This document shows positions 1-6,686 of a stretch of 6,686 nucleotides of DNA, piece by piece. Position 1 is the stretch's first letter. Each line of letters opens with the position of its first letter. Under the pieces are notes generated by a model. That model had not been told where the DNA came from. It was given only the letters and a program-made list of their open reading frames with translations, and did no database searches. The stretch lies in assembly GCA_020722245.1 (NCBI GenBank), contig DYLE01000137.1:1-6686 (forward strand). The letters are read 5' to 3'. The position numbers were made by a program, and so were the translations under genes. The stretch comes from Desulfonema limicola. GTDB taxonomy: Bacteria > Desulfobacterota > Desulfobacteria > Desulfobacterales > Desulfosalsimonadaceae.

Positions 1-1
1 G

Positions 2-2554
<2,553 letters not shown>

Positions 2555-2593
2555 TCTGGGTTTTAGGAACCCGAAAGGGTCTGGGCGATCCGC

Positions 2594-2599
2594 AAGGAG
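2594..2599 (+). promoter_or_regulatory. Ribosome binding site of the hybrid kinase gene
   Basis: AAGGAG lies five bases before the ATG at 2605. No other ATG exists in this frame between the carB stop and 2605, so the site fixes the start. It suggests independent, efficient initiation rather than dependence on carB translation. Confidence 0.75.
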
Positions 2600-2604
2600 C
2601 GCAG

Positions 2605-5600
2605 ATGCCGGCGTTTCGTGATTTTTCAGTCACCATCCGGCTGCGTCTCCTATCCTTGGCTGCCTGCGGGGTGGGACTGATCGCGGCCTGCATCATCTCG
2701 GGCGGCGTTGCGGTCATCCAGCTCAGGCAAGCTGCTGTGAACGAGATGTCGTCCATCGCGGCGATTATTGCTGAGAGCATCGCCGAGGGGCTGTTTTTTA
2801 AGAATAGTAAGGCCGCCGCGAAGGTTTTGAAGACGCTTGAGGCGTACCCCTCCATTCAGGCCGCATCTGTTTTTGACCCCCACAACCAGGTGTTTGCTCA
2901 ATACCGGGCCGAGGTCCTGGCGCTCGATCCAATGCCGGTGCCGGGTACCATAGAGGCGCCGGGATGGCGGTTTGAGCAAAATGCCCTGCGGGTGTCCCAG
3001 CCGATCCTCTATTCCGGGGAAAGGATCGGCGCCCTCCTGATTCAATCCCAACCCCAGGGGATCCATGGTTTCGTTTTCCGGTATTCGGGTTATGTTTTTT
3101 TTGTCCTGGGCCTTGCCTTTCTGATCATGCTGTTTACGCTGTCCAGAATGAAACAGGCGCTTGCCGCTGTCTTCAATTCCTTTCAAGATCAGGTGCGGGA
3201 ACAAGATCAGGCCCTGCGTGAATTTGAAAGCAGGCATGGGGCCGCGGCCGCAGAGGCGCGAAACATGGCCCGGGAAACCCACCGGATCAACCTTCAGCTG
3301 GAAACCGAGATCGCGGAAAGGATGCGGACGGATAAGGCCTTGCGGGAGAGTGAAAACAAGTACCGGGGGATATTTGAAAACGCCCAGGAAGGCATTTTTC
3401 GTGCGGATAGCCACAACCGGTTTATCGATGCCAACCCCTCCATGGCGCGGATTCTGGGGTATGATTCCCCGCAGCAGCTCATTGACTCGGTATCGAATAT
3501 CGGAAAACAGGTGTTTGCGGACCGCTCTGAAAAGCGACGGTTTTATGAAGCGCTTTCCAAAGAAGGGAGGGTCAGCGGTTTTGAGGGCCGGTTTAAACGC
3601 AAAGACGGCAAGGAGATCTGGGGCTCGGTGCGGGCCGTGACGGTTTATGATCAACGCCGCAACCCGATCTATGTGGACGGGCTGATCGAGGATATCAGCC
3701 ACCGGAAGGCCGCGGAATATGCCTTGAAGGAAGCCTACCGGCATCTTGAGCAGCGGGTTGAGGAGCGGACCGCGGAGCTGAAGGCCGCCAATGAGGAACT
3801 CCGCAGGGCCATGGATGCGGCGGACGCCGCCTCCAGGGCCAAAACCGAGTTTCTGGCCAGTATGAGCCATGAGATCCGCACCCCGCTTCACGCCGTCATC
3901 AGCGCGGCGGAGCTGGCGCTTTCCGAAACCATGCCGCCCGCGGTCCGTCGTTATTTGAACATCATCCATTCCTCCGGCAGCGCCCTCATGGGTATTATCA
4001 ACGATATTCTCGATTTTTCCAGAATCGATGCCGGCCGGCTCTCCCTTGAGCGCCTTCCCTTCAGGCTGGAGGATACCGTTGATAAGATTATTCAGAGGTT
4101 CGCCGGCGCAGCCTTTGATAAGGGGATCGAGCTGGTTATCGAGGTTCTGCCCCAAACCCCCACCGCCTTAATCGGCGATCCGGTCCGGTTTCAGCAGGTG
4201 CTCGCCAACCTGGTGGATAATGCGGTCAAGTTCACTGAAAAAGACGGGGTAATCTGTGTGATCATCGGATATGAAAGGGAGTCTGAAAACACGGTCCGGC
4301 TCAACTGCCGCGTGATGGACACCGGCATCGGGATGACGGAGAATCAGGTGGCTTCTTTGTTTCAAGCCTTCACCCCGGGGGACGCGTCCACCACCCGCCG
4401 GTTCGGCGGGATCGGTCTGGGGCTGTGCATCAGCCGGCATCTGGTCGATATGATGCAGGGCGGTATTCAGGCGAAAAGCGAACCGGGAAAGGGGTCTGAG
4501 TTTATTTTTTCAGTGGTGATGGGGCTTCAGGCCGAACCCCGACAAGCCCTTGGATTGCCCGAGAACTTGCGGGGAATGAGGGCGATTGTCGCAGACGACT
4601 GTGCAGCCTCCAGAGAAGCGGTTTGCCGAATGCTCGCGGCCCTGGGGTTTGAGCCCGTGGCTGCGGATTCAGGGGAGTCTGCCATAGCCCTGTTGAAAAA
4701 CAAAGAAGGGGCGGATAATTTTGAGCTTGCCCTGCTTGACATGAGCATGCCGGTTAAAACCGGGATGGAAACCGCCGGAGCAATACGGGCGGATTTAAAA
4801 TTAAGGCTTCCGGTTATTTTGATGGGAAAACCTGTCGAACGTGCAGCTTTTGCGGACATCTCAAAGGGAGTGGCGGACCGGTTTATTGAAAAGCCGGTGA
4901 CGGTCTTTTCCCTGTCAAGTCTTGTCAGGGAGATTTTTAAGGTAAAGACCGGCTTCGGCGATGAGCCGGCTGCCGGCTCGGCCCAAGCGCCTCAACCCTT
5001 AAGATCATCCCTGAAAGGGGCGCGGATCCTTGTGGTCGATGACAGCCCGGTGAACCGGGAAATACTGGAGGAGATTCTATCCTTGGAAGGGGTTATCGTA
5101 CGGTGTGCGGCGGACGGCGAAGAGGCTGTGGATCTGGTGTTTGCGGAGAGTTTTGATGCGGTGCTGATGGATATTCGAATGCCCCGCATGGACGGGCACG
5201 AAGCCACCCGGCGGATTCGAAAAGACGGCCGGTTTCACGCCCTTCCGATTATCGCCATGACCGGCGACGCGTCGGAAAGCGAGGCCGAAAAATGCATCAG
5301 GTCCGGAATGAACCTTGTGGCGGTTAAGCCGATCCGCCGGGAAGAGTTGTTTTCGGTTTTAATGGGGCAGTTGTGTTCAAACCCTATCGAGGGTTTCGCG
5401 GTCCAGGCCGGTCAGCCCCGGAAGGCCGACATGGAAGGCCGAGTCCAGACAGCGGATGCATTTTTGCGCGAAAGGGGGCTTTTCGGGTTGAATATTAAAC
5501 AGGCGATGCAAAACCTGGGAATCGGTTTTGAGGCCTATACCCGGATTTTGGAAAGGTTTGTCCAGCAAAATGCCCATGCGGTGGAAAGGATAAACGCACA

Positions 5601-6090
5601 TGCGGCCGAGGGGGAGTGTTTTAAACTTCAATCCCAGGCCCACTCCCTGAGGGGGAGCAGCGCCAACATCGGCGCCTTGAACCTGGCGGCCGCGGCCCAG
5701 GATGTGGAAAACCTCTGCCGGGACACAAACGGTGCGGCTTTTGAATCTGCAGCGATCACGCCGCTTCTGGATCGGCTCGAAAAGCAATGGCAGGAAACGG
5801 TGGCCGCCATAACGGCACTGAATGCATTTAAACCTGAAACCCGGCCTCATCCGGTTTTAAGTTCAGAGGATCCGGGCCGCCTCCTCACCCGGCTTTACCA
5901 TGCCTTAACCAAGGCGGATCCGGAAAGGATTTCCTTTTGTTTAAAACAGGTCAAAAACAGCGTTTCTGAACCCCTGATCGCTCCGATTGAAAATAAAATT
6001 AATGAGTATGAGTATGATGAAGCCATCGAGGCGGTTTTACGGGTTTCGAAAGAGATAGGCGTACCCCTTTTACCGGCGGAGATAAAATGA
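2605..6090 (+). CDS. Unorthodox hybrid sensor histidine kinase (CHASE8-like, PAS, HisKA, HATPase, REC, REC, HPt)
   Basis: A complete 1161-aa inner-membrane phosphorelay kinase of BarA-like architecture. TM1 is about 15-38, followed by a periplasmic region of about 120 residues resembling CHASE8 sensors (helix with GLFFKNSKAAAKVLKTLEAYP, then a strand ending VFAQY), and TM2 about 162-180. No HAMP is recognisable; a charged coiled coil of about 181-250 leads into a PAS/PAC domain (251-367). A second coiled coil precedes HisKA, with phospho-acceptor His422 in SHEIRTPLH. The ATPase has an N-box Asn539, DTGIG at 572-576 and GGIGLGL at 601-607. REC1 (about 658-778) has Asp664/Asp665, Asp712 and Lys763, but Gly741 where Thr/Ser is normal. 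REC2 (about 805-925) is canonical: Asp812/Asp813, Asp856, Thr886, Lys908. HPt (about 955-1070) has His1013 in AHSLRGSSANIGA. A helical tail (about 1088-1161) follows. The stop lies one base before the response regulator gene, its probable partner. Domain calls are secure; the signal is unknown. Confidence 0.95.
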   Translation: MPAFRDFSVTIRLRLLSLAACGVGLIAACIISGGVAVIQLRQAAVNEMSSIAAIIAESIAEGLFFKNSKAAAKVLKTLEAYPSIQAASVFDPHNQVFAQYRAEVLALDPMPVPGTIEAPGWRFEQNALRVSQPILYSGERIGALLIQSQPQGIHGFVFRYSGYVFFVLGLAFLIMLFTLSRMKQALAAVFNSFQDQVREQDQALREFESRHGAAAAEARNMARETHRINLQLETEIAERMRTDKALRESENKYRGIFENAQEGIFRADSHNRFIDANPSMARILGYDSPQQLIDSVSNIGKQVFADRSEKRRFYEALSKEGRVSGFEGRFKRKDGKEIWGSVRAVTVYDQRRNPIYVDGLIEDISHRKAAEYALKEAYRHLEQRVEERTAELKAANEELRRAMDAADAASRAKTEFLASMSHEIRTPLHAVISAAELALSETMPPAVRRYLNIIHSSGSALMGIINDILDFSRIDAGRLSLERLPFRLEDTVDKIIQRFAGAAFDKGIELVIEVLPQTPTALIGDPVRFQQVLANLVDNAVKFTEKDGVICVIIGYERESENTVRLNCRVMDTGIGMTENQVASLFQAFTPGDASTTRRFGGIGLGLCISRHLVDMMQGGIQAKSEPGKGSEFIFSVVMGLQAEPRQALGLPENLRGMRAIVADDCAASREAVCRMLAALGFEPVAADSGESAIALLKNKEGADNFELALLDMSMPVKTGMETAGAIRADLKLRLPVILMGKPVERAAFADISKGVADRFIEKPVTVFSLSSLVREIFKVKTGFGDEPAAGSAQAPQPLRSSLKGARILVVDDSPVNREILEEILSLEGVIVRCAADGEEAVDLVFAESFDAVLMDIRMPRMDGHEATRRIRKDGRFHALPIIAMTGDASESEAEKCIRSGMNLVAVKPIRREELFSVLMGQLCSNPIEGFAVQAGQPRKADMEGRVQTADAFLRERGLFGLNIKQAMQNLGIGFEAYTRILERFVQQNAHAVERINAHAAEGECFKLQSQAHSLRGSSANIGALNLAAAAQDVENLCRDTNGAAFESAAITPLLDRLEKQWQETVAAITALNAFKPETRPHPVLSSEDPGRLLTRLYHALTKADPERISFCLKQVKNSVSEPLIAPIENKINEYEYDEAIEAVLRVSKEIGVPLLPAEIK
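2647..3144 (+). other. Membrane-anchored periplasmic sensor module of the kinase (TM1, CHASE8-like domain, TM2)
   Basis: This region encodes kinase residues 15-180. The hydrophobic segment of about 15-38 follows a short Arg-containing cytoplasmic start, and a second one (162-180) is followed by basic residues Arg181 and Lys183, consistent with both ends being inside the cell. Between them are a long alpha helix and a short beta region, the pattern of CHASE8 sensors as I recall the family (AES..EGLFF...AA...L..L...P.I..A.VFD). No Cys pair or obvious ligand motif is visible, so the stimulus cannot be named. Confidence 0.7.
5866..6087 (+). other. Uncharacterised helical C-terminal tail of the kinase after the HPt domain
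   Basis: Kinase residues 1088-1161 lie beyond the HPt helices. The pattern is a helix (LLTRLYHALTKADPERIS), a linker, then an acidic-aromatic motif NEYEYDEAIEAVL and a final short helix. Similar tails with a L..L...L...D...A then FDFD.A pattern occur at the ends of hybrid kinases, as I remember them. I know of no assigned function. It may pack against HPt or a receiver; this is inference. Confidence 0.5.
6078..6081 (+). promoter_or_regulatory. Ribosome binding site of the HD-GYP response regulator, inside the kinase 3' end
   Basis: GGAG sits ten bases before the ATG at 6092, within the last codons of the kinase gene. The kinase stop TGA (6088-6090) is followed by a single C and then the ATG, so terminating ribosomes could re-initiate. 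The spacing is slightly long, which fits translational coupling. Confidence 0.55.
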
Positions 6091-6091
6091 C

Positions 6092-6686
6092 ATGGATCGC
6101 GACAAGCCCCTTATCCTGATTGTGGACGACAACCCCACAAACATCGACCTGCTGCTGGATATCCTTAAAGGGGATTACGGCTTCGGTGCGGCCAAAAACG
6201 GGGAAAAGGTGTTCGAATACCTTGAAAAAAACAGACCGGATTTGATCCTGCTGGATGTCATGATGCCGGAGATGGACGGGTTTGAGGTATGCACCCGGCT
6301 TAAATCGGACAAACGGTTTGAGGAGATCGATGTGATGTTTATCACCGCCCTGGATGATGCCCGGTATATCGCCAGAGGGTTTGAGGTGGGGGCCGTGGAT
6401 TACATCACCAAGCCGTTTAAGGCGACGGAGATCAGGGCCCGGGTACAGACCCATCTGGCCTTAAAAAGGATGCGGGAGGCGTTAAACCAACAGAATATTA
6501 TTCTGGAACAGCAGGTGAAGGAAAAGACCGCCCTGCTTCAGAAGATGTTCAACGCCGCGGTCGGCGCCATGGCGCTGATGGCGGAAAGCCGGGATCCCTA
6601 TACCGCCGGTCATCAGGACCGGGTCGCCCGGTTCGCCTCCGAGATCGCGCGGCAAATGGGTCTTGACAAGGACCGGATCGAAGCCG
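6092..6686 (+). CDS. Response regulator with REC and N-terminal part of an HD-GYP domain, 3'-truncated by window edge
   Basis: Open to the right edge, with 198 full codons visible. The ATG at 6092 is chosen because an in-frame TAA lies at 6083-6085 and a GGAG lies upstream. The receiver domain (residues 5-122) is canonical: Asp12/Asp13, phospho-acceptor Asp55 in LLDVMMPEMDG, Thr85 and the Lys107-Pro108 pair. A coiled coil (about 124-152) leads to the start of an HD-GYP domain: RDPYTAGHQDRVARFASEIA, with metal-ligand His174. HD-GYP domains hydrolyse cyclic-di-GMP (RpfG family). The HD and GYP motifs themselves lie past the window, so activity cannot be judged. Tyr170 stands four residues before His174, where trinuclear members carry Glu, suggesting the binuclear class. 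It is the probable phospho-acceptor partner of the kinase upstream, one base away. The alternative of an HD-only domain cannot be excluded until the rest is seen. Confidence 0.9.
   Translation, partial: MDRDKPLILIVDDNPTNIDLLLDILKGDYGFGAAKNGEKVFEYLEKNRPDLILLDVMMPEMDGFEVCTRLKSDKRFEEIDVMFITALDDARYIARGFEVGAVDYITKPFKATEIRARVQTHLALKRMREALNQQNIILEQQVKEKTALLQKMFNAAVGAMALMAESRDPYTAGHQDRVARFASEIARQMGLDKDRIEA

Noticed and set aside
2558..2580. Rho-independent terminator after carB
   Set aside because: Stems are only 4-5 bp, and no run of T follows either hairpin.
2650..4155. Open frame of 501 codons on the minus strand inside the kinase gene
   Set aside because: It is a mirror of the kinase reading frame, with low-complexity Gly/Pro/Leu/Arg composition and no family resemblance. 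The plus-strand kinase domains are unambiguous.
6087..6119. ATG overlapping the kinase stop (ATGA) as the start of the next gene
   Set aside because: This frame ends after ten codons at TGA 6117-6119. The receiver domain is read only from the ATG at 6092.

Overview
This window shows a GC-rich bacterial chromosome segment with three plus-strand genes packed head to tail. In order they are the 3' part of carB (carbamoyl-phosphate synthase large subunit), a complete unorthodox hybrid sensor histidine kinase of 1161 aa, and the 5' part of a response regulator with a receiver domain and the start of an HD-GYP domain. The CarB sequence and the style of the kinase (two receivers plus HPt, next to a REC-HD-GYP regulator) suggest a Desulfobacterota-like (deltaproteobacterial) anaerobe. 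That placement is by resemblance only; there is no rRNA or other firm marker.

Layout: bases 2-2554 are carB without about the first 218 codons. The first-half metal ligands, the oligomerisation region, the whole second synthetase half and the UMP/ornithine regulatory domain are all present. A 50-bp gap follows, with a good ribosome binding site and no convincing terminator. Bases 2605-6090 encode the kinase: TM1, a CHASE8-like periplasmic sensor, TM2, coiled coil, PAS, coiled coil, HisKA, HATPase, REC1, REC2, HPt and a 70-odd residue C-terminal tail. One base after its stop, the response regulator starts at 6092 and runs off the window end. It is open to the right edge and has 198 complete codons.

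How they work together: the kinase and regulator look like one translationally coupled pair. The likely relay is kinase His422, REC2 Asp856, HPt His1013, then Asp55 of the regulator, whose HD-GYP domain would be expected to degrade cyclic-di-GMP. The envelope signal and the PAS ligand are unknown. carB is a pyrimidine/arginine housekeeping gene. Its link to the signalling pair may be simple adjacency or read-through. Nearly all of the window is coding, no non-coding stretch exceeds 50 bp, and I saw no mobile element, CRISPR array, tRNA or rRNA. I found no clearly new system. The points most worth checking are the altered first receiver, the C-terminal tail of the kinase and the coupled HD-GYP output.
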